Source: Tipula vernalis (Eukaryota > Arthropoda > Insecta > Diptera > Tipulidae). Taken from it: a DNA stretch of 64,000 nt. Under the pieces are notes generated by a model. It did not search any database and was not told where the DNA came from. It saw only the letters and a program-made list of their open reading frames with translations. The stretch is taken from assembly GCA_958295665.1 (NCBI GenBank), contig OY282560.1, positions 103,827,930 through 103,891,929 of the forward strand, written 5' to 3'. Below, piece after piece: positions 22,391-36,570 of this stretch. The translations under genes were made by a program, and so were the position numbers. Positions within the stretch are counted from its first letter, which is position 1; the number at the start of each line of letters is the position of its first letter.

Positions 22391-25300
22391 CAGCAAATGG
22401 AACACAATTGCAGATTTTGGATTTTTATAGCTCTAAATCGCCTGATCTATAGTAAGGTGATTTTCATCAAATCGAATTTTCTATGAAATGTACGGAAATA
22501 ATTATGGAATCTAAATACGCGTTGGCACAGCAGTTATAGGTCTCGAGACCTGTCATTAAAGGTATCAAGAACAGAAATCGGAGCACAATTGCAGATTTTG
22601 GATTTTTACTGCTCTGAATCGGCTGATGTATAGTAAGGTGACTTTCAATGGAATCAAGGAACGTAAATACTCATTGGCCTCAAAATTTACAGATCCTGAG
22701 GCCTAACATTAGAGGTATTAAGAACAGCAATCGGAGCACAATTGCAGATTTTGGATTTTTATAGCTCTAAATCGCCTGATCTATAGTAAGGTGATTTTCA
22801 TCAAATCGAATTTTCTATGAAATGTACGGAAATAATTATAGAATCTAAATACTCCTTGGCACAGCAGTTATAGGTCTCGAGACCTGTCATTAAAGGTATC
22901 AAGAACAGAAATCGGAGCAGAATTGCAGATTTTGGATTTTTACTGCTCTGAATCGGCTGATGTATAGTAAGGTGATTTTCAATGGAATCAAGGAACGTAA
23001 ATACTCATTGGCCTCATAATTTACAGATCCTGAGGCCTAACATTAGAGGTATTAAGAGAGCACAATTGCAGATTTTGGATTTTTATAGCTCTAAATCGCC
23101 TGATCTATAGTAAGGTGATTTTCATCAAATCGAATTTTCTATGAAATGTACGGAAATAATTATGGAATCTAAATACGCGTTGGCACAGCAGTTATAGGTC
23201 TCGAGACCTGTCATTAAAGGTATCAAGAACAGAAATCGGAGCACAATTGCAGATTTGGGATTTTTACTGCTCTGAATCGGCTGATGTATAGTAAGGTGAC
23301 TTTCAATGGAATCAAGGAACGTAAATACTCATTGGCCTCAAAATTTACAGATCCTGAGGCCTAACATTAGGGGTATTAAGAACAGCAATCGGAGCACAAT
23401 TGCAGATTTTGGATTTTTATAGCTCTAAATCGCCTGATCTATAGTAAGGTGATTTTCATCAAATCGAATTTTCTATGAAATGTACGGAAATAATTATGGA
23501 ATCTAAATACGCGTTGGCACAGCAGTTATAGGTCTCGAGACCTGTCATTAAAGGTATCAAGAACAGAAATCGGAGCACAATTGCAGATTTGGGATTTTTA
23601 CTGCTCTGAATCGGCTGATGTATAGTAAGGTGACTTTCAATGGAATCAAGGAACGTAAATACTCATTGGCCTCAAAATTTACAGATCCTGAGGCCTAACA
23701 TTAGGGGTATTAAGAACAGCAATCGGAGCACAATTGCAGATTTTGGATTTTTATAGCTCTAAATCGCCTGATCTATAGTAAGGTGATTTTCATCAAATCG
23801 AATTTTCTATGAAATGTACGGAAATAATTATGGAATCTAAATACGCGTTGGCACAGCAGTTATAGGTCTCGAGACCTGTCATTAAAGGTATCAAGAACAG
23901 AAATCGGAGCACAATTGCAGATTTTGGATTTTTACTGCTCTGAATCGGCTGATGTATAGTAAGGTGATTTTCAATGGAATCAAGGAACGTAAATACTCAT
24001 TGGCCTCATAATTTACAGATCCTGAGGCCTAACATTAGAGGTATTAAGAACAGCAATCGGAGCACAATTGCAGATTTTGGATTTTTATAGCTCTAAATCG
24101 CCTGATCTATAGTAAGGTGATTTTCATCAAATCGAATTTTCTATGAAATGTACGGAAATAATTATGGAATCTAAATACGCGTTGGCACAGCAGTTATAGG
24201 TCTCGAGACCTGTCATTAAAGGTATCAAGAACAGAAATCGGAGCACAATTGCAGATTTTGGATTTTTACTGCTCTGAATCGGCTGATGTATAGTAAGGTG
24301 ATTTTCAATGGAATCAAGGAACGTAAATACTCATTGGCCTCATAATTTACAGATCCTGAGGCCTAACATTAGAGGTATTAAGAACAGCAATCGGAGCACA
24401 ATTGCAGATTTTGGATTTTTATAGCTCTAAATCGCCTGATCTATAGTAAGGTGATTTTCATCAAATCGAATTTTCTATGAAATGTACGGAAATAATTATG
24501 GAATCTAAATACGCGTTGGCACAGCAGTTATAGGTCTCGAGACCTGTCATTAAAGGTATCAAGAACAGAAATCGGAGCACAATTGCAGATTTTGGATTTT
24601 TACTGCTCTGAATCGGCTGATGTATAGTAAGGTGACTTTCAATGGAATCAAGGAACGTAAATACTCATTGGCCTCAAAATTTACAGATCCTGAGGCCTAA
24701 CATTAGAGGTATTAAGAACAGCAATCGGAGCACAATTGCAGATTTTGGATTTTTATAGCTCTAAATCGCCTGATCTATAGTAAGGTGATTTTCATCAAAT
24801 CGAATTTTCTATGAAATGTACGGAAATAATTATAGAATCTAAATACGCGTTGGCACAGCAGTTATAGGTCTCGAGACCTGTCATTAAAGGTATCAAGAAC
24901 AGAAATCGGAGCACAATTGCAGATTTTGGATTTTTACTGCTCTGAATCGGCTGATGTATAGTAAGGTGATTTTCAATGGAATCAAGGAACGTAAATACTC
25001 ATTGGCCTCAAAATTTACAGATCCTGAGGCCTAACATTAGAGGTATTAAGAACAGCAATCGGAGCACAATTGCAGATTTTGGATTTTTATAGCTCTAAAT
25101 CGCCTGATCTATAGTAAGGTGATTTTCATCAAATCGAATTTTCTATGAAATGTACGGAAATAATTATGGAATCTAAATACGCGTTGGCACAGCAGTTATA
25201 GGTCTCGAGACCTGTCATTAAAGGTATCAAGAACAGAAATCGGAGCACAATTGCAGATTTTGGATTTTTACTGCTCTGAATCGGCTGATGTATAGTAAGG

Positions 25301-28300
25301 TGATTTTCAATGGAATCAAGGAACGTAAATACTCATTGGCCTCATAATTTACAGATCCTGAGGCCTAACATTAGAGGTATTAAGAACAGCAATCGGAGCA
25401 CAATTGCAGATTTTGGATTTTTATAGCTCTAAATCGCCTGATCTATAGTAAGGTGATTTTCATCAAATCGAATTTTCTATGAAATGTACGGAAATAATTA
25501 TGGAATCTAAATACGCGTTGGCACAGCAGTTATAGGTCTCGAGACCTGTCATTAAAGGTATCAAGAACAGAAATCGGAGCACAATTGCAGATTTTGGATT
25601 TTTACTGCTCTGAATCGGCTGATGTATAGTAAGGTGACTTTCAATGGAATCAAGGAACGTAAATACTCATTGGCCTCAAAATTTACAGATCCTGAGGCCT
25701 AACATTAGAGGTATTAAGAACAGCAATCGGAGCACAATTGCAGATTTTGGATTTTTATAGCTCTAAATCGCCTGATCTATAGTAAGGTGATTTTCATCAA
25801 ATCGAATTTTCTATGAAATGTACGGAAATAATTATAGAATCTAAATACGCGTTGGCACAGCAGTTATAGGTCTCGAGACCTGTCATTAAAGGTATCAAGA
25901 ACAGAAATCGGAGCACAATTGCAGATTTTGGATTTTTACTGCTCTGAATCGGCTGATGTATAGTAAGGTGATTTTCAATGGAATCAAGGAACGTAAATAC
26001 TCATTGGCCTCATAATTTACAGATCCTGAGGCCTAACATTAGAGGTATTAAGAACAGCAATCGGAGCACAATTGCAGATTTTGGATTTTTATAGCTCTAA
26101 ATCGCCTGATCTATAGTAAGGTGATTTTCATCAAATCGAATTTTCTATGAAATGTACGGAAATAATTATGGAATCTAAATACGCGTTGGCACAGCAGTTA
26201 TAGGTCTCGAGACCTGTCATTAAAGGTATCAAGAACAGAAATCGGAGCACAATTGCAGATTTTGGATTTTTACTGCTCTGAATCGGCTGATGTATAGTAA
26301 GGTGACTTTCAATGGAATCAAGGAACGTAAATACTCATTGGCCTCAAAATTTACAGATCCTGAGGCCTAACATTAGAGGTATTAAGAACAGCAATCGGAG
26401 CACAATTGCAGATTTTGGATTTTTATAGCTCTAAATCGCCTGATCTATAGTAAGGTGATTTTCATCAAATCGAATTTTCTATGAAATGTACGGAAATAAC
26501 TATGGAATCTAAATACGCGTTGGCACAGCAGTTATAGGTCTCGAGACCTGTCATTAAAGGTATCAAGAACAGAAATCGGAGCACAATTGCAGATTTTGGA
26601 TTTTTACTGCTCTGAATCGGCTGATGTATAGTAAGGTGACTTTCAATGGAATCAAGGAACGTAAATACTCATTGGCCTCAAAATTTACAGATCCTGAGGC
26701 CTAACATTAGAGGTATTAAGAACAGCAATCGGAGCACAATTGCAGATTTTGGATTTTTATAGCTCTAAATCGCCTGATCTATAGTAAGGTGATTTTCATC
26801 AAATCGAATTTTCTATGAAATGTACGGAAATAATTATGGAATCTAAATACGCGTTGGCACAGCAGTTATAGGTCTCGAGACCTGTCATTAAAGGTATCAA
26901 GAACAGAAATCGGAGCACAATTGCAGATTTTGGATTTTTACTGCTCTGAATCGGCTGATGTATAGTAAGGTGATTTTCAATGGAATCAAGGAACGTAAAT
27001 ACTCATTGGCCTCATAATTTACAGATCCTGAGGCCTAACATTAGAGGTATTAAGAACAGCAATCGGAGCACAATTGCAGATTTTGGATTTTTATAGCTCT
27101 AAATCGCCTGATCTATAGTAAGGTGATTTTCATCAAATCGAATTTTCTATGAAATGTACGGAAATAATTATGGAATCTAAATACGCGTTGGCACAGCAGT
27201 TATAGGTCTCGAGACCTGTTATTAAAGGTATCAAGAACAGAAATCGGAGCACAATTGCAGATTTTGGATTTTTACTGCTCTGAATCGGCTGATGTATAGT
27301 AAGGTGACTTTCAATGGAATCAAGGAACGTAAATACTCATTGGCCTCAAAATTTACAGATCCTGAGGCCTAACATTAGAGGTATTAAGAACAGCAATCGG
27401 AGCACAATTGCAGATTTTGGATTTTTATAGCTCTAAATCGCCTGATCTATAGTAAGGTGATTTTCATCAAATCGAATTTTCTATGAAATGTACGGAAATA
27501 ATTATGGAATCTAAATACGCGTTGGCACAGCAGTTATAGGTCTCGAGACCTGTCATTAAAGGTATCAAGAACAGAAATCGGAGCACAATTGCAGATTTTG
27601 GATTTTTACTGCTCTGAATCGGCTGATGTATAGTAAGGTGACTTTCAATGGAATCAAGGAACGTAAATACTCATTGGCCTCAAAATTTACAGATCCTGAG
27701 GCCTAACATTAGAGGTATTAAGAACAGCAATCGGAGCACAATTGCAGATTTTGGATTTTTATAGCTCTAAATCGCCTGATCTATAGTAAGGTGATTTTCA
27801 TCAAATCGAATTTTCTATGAAATGTACGGAAATAATTATGGAATCTAAATACGCGTTGGCACAGCAGTTATAGGTCTCGAGACCTGTCATTAAAGGTATC
27901 AAGAACAGAAATCGGAGCACAATTGCAGATTTTGGATTTTTACTGCTCTGAATCGGCTGATGTATAGTAAGGTGACTTTCAATGGAATCAAGGAACGTAA
28001 ATACTCATTGGCCTCAAAATTTACAGATCCTGAGGCCTAACATTAGAGGTATTAAGAACAGCAATCGGAGCACAATTGCAGATTTTGGATTTTTATAGCT
28101 CTAAATCGCCTGATCTATAGTAAGGTGATTTTCATCAAATCGAATTTTCTATGAAATGTACGGAAATAATTATGGAATCTAAATACGCGTTGGCACAGCA
28201 GTTATAGGTCTCGAGACCTGTCATTAAAGGTATCAAGAACAGAAATCGGAGCACAATTGCAGATTTTGGATTTTTACTGCTCTGAATCGGCTGATGTATA

Positions 28301-31300
28301 GTAAGGTGACTTTCAATGGAATCAAGGAACGTAAATACTCATTGGCCTCAAAATTTACAGATCCTGAGGCCTAACATTAGAGGTATTAAGAACAGCAATC
28401 GGAGCACAATTGCAGATTTTGGATTTTTATAGCTCTAAATCGCCTGATCTATAGTAAGGTGATTTTCATCAAATCGAATTTTCTATGAAATGTACGGAAA
28501 TAATTATGGAATCTAAATACGCGTTGGCACAGCAGTTATAGGTCTCGAGACCTGTCATTAAAGGTATCAAGAACAGAAATCGGAGCACAATTGCAGATTT
28601 TGGATTTTTACTGCTCTGAATCGGCTGATGTATAGTAAGGTGACTTTCAATGGAATCAAGGAACGTAAATACTCATTGGCCTCAAAATTTACAGATCCTG
28701 AGGCCTAACATTAGAGGTATTAAGAACAGCAAATGGAACACAATTGCAGATTTTGGATTTTTATAGCTCTAAATCGCCTGATCTATAGTAAGGTGATTTT
28801 CATCAAATCGAATTTTCTATGAAATGTACGGAAATAATTATGGAATCTAAATACGCGTTGGCACAGCAGTTATAGGTCTCGAGACCTGTCATTAAAGGTA
28901 TCAAGAACAGAAATCGGAGCACAATTGCAGATTTTGGATTTTTACTGCTCTGAATCGGCTGATGTATAGTAAGGTGACTTTCAATGGAATCAAGGAACGT
29001 AAATACTCATTGGCCTCAAAATTTACAGATCCTGAGGCCTAACATTAGAGGTATTAAGAACAGCAATCGGAGCACAATTGCAGATTTTGGATTTTTATAG
29101 CTCTAAATCGCCTGATCTATAGTAAGGTGATTTTCATCAAATCGAATTTTCTATGAAATGTACGGAAATAATTATAGAATCTAAATACTCGTTGGCACAG
29201 CAGTTATAGGTCTCGAGACCTGTCATTAAAGGTATCAAGAACAGAAATCGGAGCAGAATTGCAGATTTTGGATTTTTACTGCTCTGAATCGGCTGATGTA
29301 TAGTAAGGTGATTTTCAATGGAATCAAGGAACGTAAATACTCATTGGCCTCATAATTTACAGATCCTGAGGCCTAACATTAGAGGTATTAAGAGAGCACA
29401 ATTGCAGATTTTGGATTTTTATAGCTCTAAATCGCCTGATCTATAGTAAGGTGATTTTCATCAAATCGAATTTTCTATGAAATGTACGGAAATAATTATG
29501 GAATCTAAATACGCGTTGGCACAGCAGTTATAGGTCTCGAGACCTGTCATTAAAGGTATCAAGAACAGAAATCGGAGCACAATTGCAGATTTGGGATTTT
29601 TACTGCTCTGAATCGGCTGATGTATAGTAAGGTGACTTTCAATGGAATCAAGGAACGTAAATACTCATTGGCCTCAAAATTTACAGATCCTGAGGCCTAA
29701 CATTAGGGGTATTAAGAACAGCAATCGGAGCACAATTGCAGATTTTGGATTTTTATAGCTCTAAATCGCCTGATCTATAGTAAGGTGATTTTCATCAAAT
29801 CGAATTTTCTATGAAATGTACGGAAATAATTATGGAATCTAAATACGCGTTGGCACAGCAGTTATAGGTCTCGAGACCTGTCATTAAAGGTATCAAGAAC
29901 AGAAATCGGAGCACAATTGCAGATTTGGGATTTTTACTGCTCTGAATCGGCTGATGTATAGTAAGGTGACTTTCAATGGAATCAAGGAACGTAAATACTC
30001 ATTGGCCTCAAAATTTACAGATCCTGAGGCCTAACATTAGGGGTATTAAGAACAGCAATCGGAGCACAATTGCAGATTTTGGATTTTTATAGCTCTAAAT
30101 CGCCTGATCTATAGTAAGGTGATTTTCATCAAATCGAATTTTCTATGAAATGTACGGAAATAATTATGGAATCTAAATACGCGTTGGCACAGCAGTTATA
30201 GGTCTCGAGACCTGTCATTAAAGGTATCAAGAACAGAAATCGGAGCACAATTGCAGATTTTGGATTTTTACTGCTCTGAATCGGCTGATGTATAGTAAGG
30301 TGATTTTCAATGGAATCAAGGAACGTAAATACTCATTGGCCTCATAATTTACAGATCCTGAGGCCTAACATTAGAGGTATTAAGAACAGCAATCGGAGCA
30401 CAATTGCAGATTTTGGATTTTTATAGCTCTAAATCGCCTGATCTATAGTAAGGTGATTTTCATCAAATCGAATTTTCTATGAAATGTACGGAAATAATTA
30501 TGGAATCTAAATACGCGTTGGCACAGCAGTTATAGGTCTCGAGACCTGTCATTAAAGGTATCAAAAACAGAAATCGGAGCACAATTGCAGATTTTGGATT
30601 TTTACTGCTCTGAATCGGCTGATGTATAGTAAGGTGATTTTCAATGGAATCAAGGAACGTAAATACTCATTGGCCTCATAATTTACAGATCCTGAGGCCT
30701 AACATTAGAGGTATTAAGAACAGCAATCGGAGCACAATTGCAGATTTTGGATTTTTATAGCTCTAAATCGCCTGATCTATAGTAAGGTGATTTTCATCAA
30801 ATCGAATTTTCTATGAAATGTACGGAAATAATTATGGAATCTAAATACGCGTTGGCACAGCAGTTATAGGTCTCGAGACCTGTCATTAAAGGTATCAAGA
30901 ACAGAAATCGGAGCACAATTGCAGATTTTGGATTTTTACTGCTCTGAATCGGCTGATGTATAGTAAGGTGACTTTCAATGGAATCAAGGAACGTAAATAC
31001 TCATTGGCCTCAAAATTTACAGATCCTGAGGCCTAACATTAGAGGTATTAAGAACAGCAATCGGAGCACAATTGCAGATTTTGGATTTTTATAGCTCTAA
31101 ATCGCCTGATCTATAGTAAGGTGATTTTCATCAAATCGAATTTTCTATGAAATGTACGGAAATAACTATGGAATCTAAATACGCGTTGGCACAGCAGTTA
31201 TAGGTCTCGAGACCTGTCATTAAAGGTATCAAGAACAGAAATCGGAGCACAATTGCAGATTTTGGATTTTTACTGCTCTGAATCGGCTGATGTATAGTAA

Positions 31301-34300
31301 GGTGACTTTCAATGGAATCAAGGAACGTAAATACTCATTGGCCTCAAAATTTACAGATCCTGAGGCCTAACATTAGAGGTATTAAGAACAGCAATCGGAG
31401 CACAATTGCAGATTTTGGATTTTTATAGCTCTAAATCGCCTGATCTATAGTAAGGTGATTTTCATCAAATCGAATTTTCTATGAAATGTACGGAAATAAC
31501 TATGGAATCTAAATACGCGTTGGCACAGCAGTTATAGGTCTCGAGACCTGTCATTAAAGGTATCAAGAACAGAAATCGGAGCACAATTGCAGATTTTGGA
31601 TTTTTACTGCTCTGAATCGGCTGATGTATAGTAAGGTGATTTTCAATGGAATCAAGGAACGTAAATACTCATTGGCCTCATAATTTACAGATCCTGAGGC
31701 CTAACATTAGAGGTATTAAGAACAGCAATCGGAGCACAATTGCAGATTTTGGATTTTTATAGCTCTAAATCGCCTGATCTATAGTAAGGTGATTTTCATC
31801 AAATCGAATTTTCTATGAAATGTACGGAAATAATTATGGAATCTAAATACGCGTTGGCACAGCAGTTATAGGTCTCGAGACCTGTCATTAAAGGTATCAA
31901 GAACAGAAATCGGAGCACAATTGCAGATTTTGGATTTTTACTGCTCTGAATCGGCTGATGTATAGTAAGGTGACTTTCAATGGAATCAAGGAACGTAAAT
32001 ACTCATTGGCCTCAAAATTTACAGATCCTGAGGCCTAACATTAGAGGTATTAAGAACAGCAATCGGAGCACAATTGCAGATTTTGGATTTTTATAGCTCT
32101 AAATCGCCTGATCTATAGTAAGGTGATTTTCATCAAATCGAATTTTCTATGAAATGTACGGAAATAACTATGGAATCTAAATACGCGTTGGCACAGCAGT
32201 TATAGGTCTCGAGACCTGTCATTAAAGGTATCAAGAACAGAAATCGGAGCACAATTGCAGATTTTGGATTTTTACTGCTCTGAATCGGCTGATGTATAGT
32301 AAGGTGACTTTCAATGGAATCAAGGAACGTAAATACTCATTGGCCTCAAAATTTACAGATCCTGAGGCCTAACATTAGAGGTATTAAGAACAGCAATCGG
32401 AGCACAATTGCAGATTTTGGATTTTTATAGCTCTAAATCGCCTGATCTATAGTAAGGTGATTTTCATCAAATCGAATTTTCTATGAAATGTACGGAAATA
32501 ACTATGGAATCTAAATACGCGTTGGCACAGCAGTTATAGGTCTCGAGACCTGTCATTAAAGGTATCAAGAACAGAAATCGGAGCACAATTGCAGATTTTG
32601 GATTTTTACTGCTCTGAATCGGCTGATGTATAGTAAGGTGATTTTCAATGGAATCAAGGAACGTAAATACTCATTGGCCTCATAATTTACAGATCCTGAG
32701 GCCTAACATTAGAGGTATTAAGAACAGCAATCGGAGCACAATTGCAGATTTTGGATTTTTATAGCTCTAAATCGCCTGATCTATAGTAAGGTGATTTTCA
32801 TCAAATCGAATTTTCTATGAAATGTACGGAAATAATTATGGAATCTAAATACGCGTTGGCACAGCAGTTATAGGTCTCGAGACCTGTCATTAAAGGTATC
32901 AAAAACAGAAATCGGAGCACAATTGCAGATTTTGGATTTTTACTGCTCTGAATCGGCTGATGTATAGTAAGGTGATTTTCAATGGAATCAAGGAACGTAA
33001 ATACTCATTGGCCTCATAATTTACAGATCCTGAGGCCTAACATTAGAGGTATTAAGAACAGCAATCGGAGCACAATTGCAGATTTTGGATTTTTATAGCT
33101 CTAAATCGCCTGATCTATAGTAAGGTGATTTTCATCAAATCGAATTTTCTATGAAATGTACGGAAATAATTATGGAATCTAAATACGCGTTGGCACAGCA
33201 GTTATAGGTCTCGAGACCTGTCATTAAAGGTATCAAGAACAGAAATCGGAGCACAATTGCAGATTTGGGATTTTTACTGCTCTGAATCGGCTGATGTATA
33301 GTAAGGTGACTTTCAATGGAATCAAGGAACGTAAATACTCATTGGCCTCAAAATTTACAGATCCTGAGGCCTAACATTAGAGGTATTAAGAACAGCAATC
33401 GGAGCACAATTGCAGATTTTGGATTTTTATAGCTCTAAATCGCCTGATCTATAGTAAGGTGATTTTCATCAAATCGAATTTTCTATGAAATGTACGGAAA
33501 TAATTATGGAATCTAAATACGCGTTGGCACAGCAGTTATAGGTCTCGAGACCTGTCATTAAAGGTATCAAGAACAGAAATCGGAGCACAATTGCAGATTT
33601 TGGATTTTTACTGCTCTGAATCGGCTGATGTATAGTAAGGTGACTTTCAATGGAATCAAGGAACGTAAATACTCATTGGCCTCAAAATTTACAGATCCTG
33701 AGGCCTAACATTAGAGGTATTAAGAACAGCAATCGGAGCACAATTGCAGATTTTGGATTTTTATAGCTCTAAATCGCCTGATCTATAGTAAGGTGATTTT
33801 CATCAAATCGAATTTTCTATGAAATGTACGGAAATAATTATGGAATCTAAATACGCGTTGGCACAGCAGTTATAGGTCTCGAGACCTGTCATTAAAGGTA
33901 TCAAGAACAGAAATCGGAGCACAATTGCAGATTTTGGATTTTTACTGCTCTGAATCGGCTGATGTATAGTAAGGTGACTTTCAATGGAATCAAGGAACGT
34001 AAATACTCATTGGCCTCAAAATTTACAGATCCTGAGGCCTAACATTAGAGGTATTAAGAACAGCAATCGGAGCACAATTGCAGATTTTGGATTTTTATAG
34101 CTCTAAATCGCCTGATCTATAGTAAGGTGATTTTCATCAAATCGAATTTTCTATGAAATGTACGGAAATAATTATGGAATCTAAATACGCGTTGGCACAG
34201 CAGTTATAGGTCTCGAGACCTGTCATTAAAGGTATCAAGAACAGAAATCGGAGCACAATTGCAGATTTTGGATTTTTACTGCTCTGAATCGGCTGATGTA

Positions 34301-36570
34301 TAGTAAGGTGACTTTCAATGGAATCAAGGAACGTAAATACTCATTGGCCTCAAAATTTACAGATCCTGAGGCCTAACATTAGAGGTATTAAGAACAGCAA
34401 TCGGAGCACAATTGCAGATTTTGGATTTTTATAGCTCTAAATCGCCTGATCTATAGTAAGGTGATTTTCATCAAATCGAATTTTCTATGAAATGTACGGA
34501 AATAATTATGGAATCTAAATACGCGTTGGCACAGCAGTTATAGGTCTCGAGACCTGTCATTAAAGGTATCAAGAACAGAAATCGGAGCACAATTGCAGAT
34601 TTTGGATTTTTACTGCTCTGAATCGGCTGATGTATAGTAAGGTGACTTTCAATGGAATCAAGGAACGTAAATACTCATTGGCCTCAAAATTTACAGATCC
34701 TGAGGCCTAACATTAGAGGTATTAAGAACAGCAAATGGAACACAATTGCAGATTTTGGATTTTTATAGCTCTAAATCGCCTGATCTATAGTAAGGTGATT
34801 TTCATCAAATCGAATTTTCTATGAAATGTACGGAAATAATTATGGAATCTAAATACGCGTTGGCACAGCAGTTATAGGTCTCGAGACCTGTCATTAAAGG
34901 TATCAAGAACAGAAATCGGAGCACAATTGCAGATTTTGGATTTTTACTGCTCTGAATCGGCTGATGTATAGTAAGGTGACTTTCAATGGAATCAAGGAAC
35001 GTAAATACTCATTGGCCTCAAAATTTACAGATCCTGAGGCCTAACATTAGAGGTATTAAGAACAGCAATCGGAGCACAATTGCAGATTTTGGATTTTTAT
35101 AGCTCTAAATCGCCTGATCTATAGTAAGGTGATTTTCATCAAATCGAATTTTCTATGAAATGTACGGAAATAATTATAGAATCTAAATACTCGTTGGCAC
35201 AGCAGTTATAGGTCTCGAGACCTGTCATTAAAGGTATCAAGAACAGAAATCGGAGCAGAATTGCAGATTTTGGATTTTTACTGCTCTGAATCGGCTGATG
35301 TATAGTAAGGTGATTTTCAATGGAATCAAGGAACGTAAATACTCATTGGCCTCATAATTTACAGATCCTGAGGCCTAACATTAGAGGTATTAAGAGAGCA
35401 CAATTGCAGATTTTGGATTTTTATAGCTCTAAATCGCCTGATCTATAGTAAGGTGATTTTCATCAAATCGAATTTTCTATGAAATGTACGGAAATAATTA
35501 TGGAATCTAAATACGCGTTGGCACAGCAGTTATAGGTCTCGAGACCTGTCATTAAAGGTATCAAGAACAGAAATCGGAGCACAATTGCAGATTTGGGATT
35601 TTTACTGCTCTGAATCGGCTGATGTATAGTAAGGTGACTTTCAATGGAATCAAGGAACGTAAATACTCATTGGCCTCAAAATTTACAGATCCTGAGGCCT
35701 AACATTAGGGGTATTAAGAACAGCAATCGGAGCACAATTGCAGATTTTGGATTTTTATAGCTCTAAATCGCCTGATCTATAGTAAGGTGATTTTCATCAA
35801 ATCGAATTTTCTATGAAATGTACGGAAATAATTATGGAATCTAAATACGCGTTGGCACAGCAGTTATAGGTCTCGAGACCTGTCATTAAAGGTATCAAGA
35901 ACAGAAATCGGAGCACAATTGCAGATTTGGGATTTTTACTGCTCTGAATCGGCTGATGTATAGTAAGGTGACTTTCAATGGAATCAAGGAACGTAAATAC
36001 TCATTGGCCTCAAAATTTACAGATCCTGAGGCCTAACATTAGGGGTATTAAGAACAGCAATCGGAGCACAATTGCAGATTTTGGATTTTTATAGCTCTAA
36101 ATCGCCTGATCTATAGTAAGGTGATTTTCATCAAATCGAATTTTCTATGAAATGTACGGAAATAATTATGGAATCTAAATACGCGTTGGCACAGCAGTTA
36201 TAGGTCTCGAGACCTGTCATTAAAGGTATCAAGAACAGAAATCGGAGCACAATTGCAGATTTTGGATTTTTACTGCTCTGAATCGGCTGATGTATAGTAA
36301 GGTGATTTTCAATGGAATCAAGGAACGTAAATACTCATTGGCCTCATAATTTACAGATCCTGAGGCCTAACATTAGAGGTATTAAGAACAGCAATCGGAG
36401 CACAATTGCAGATTTTGGATTTTTATAGCTCTAAATCGCCTGATCTATAGTAAGGTGATTTTCATCAAATCGAATTTTCTATGAAATGTACGGAAATAAT
36501 TATGGAATCTAAATACGCGTTGGCACAGCAGTTATAGGTCTCGAGACCTGTCATTAAAGGTATCAAAAAC
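22391..36570. repeat. Three tandem copies of a ~6-kb array block
   Basis: A rare B variant CAGCAAATGGAACAC occurs at 22,391, 28,727 and 34,729. A 10-bp deletion giving ATTAAGAGAGCAC occurs at 23,051, 29,387 and 35,389. Both markers are spaced 6,336 and 6,002 bp, i.e. 19 and 18 dimers minus the 10-bp deletion. Each copy is followed by the same pair of GCAGATTTGGGA variants. Copies 2 and 3 also share TCAAAAACAG (30,561 and 36,563). The copies differ by one dimer. Confidence 0.9.
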
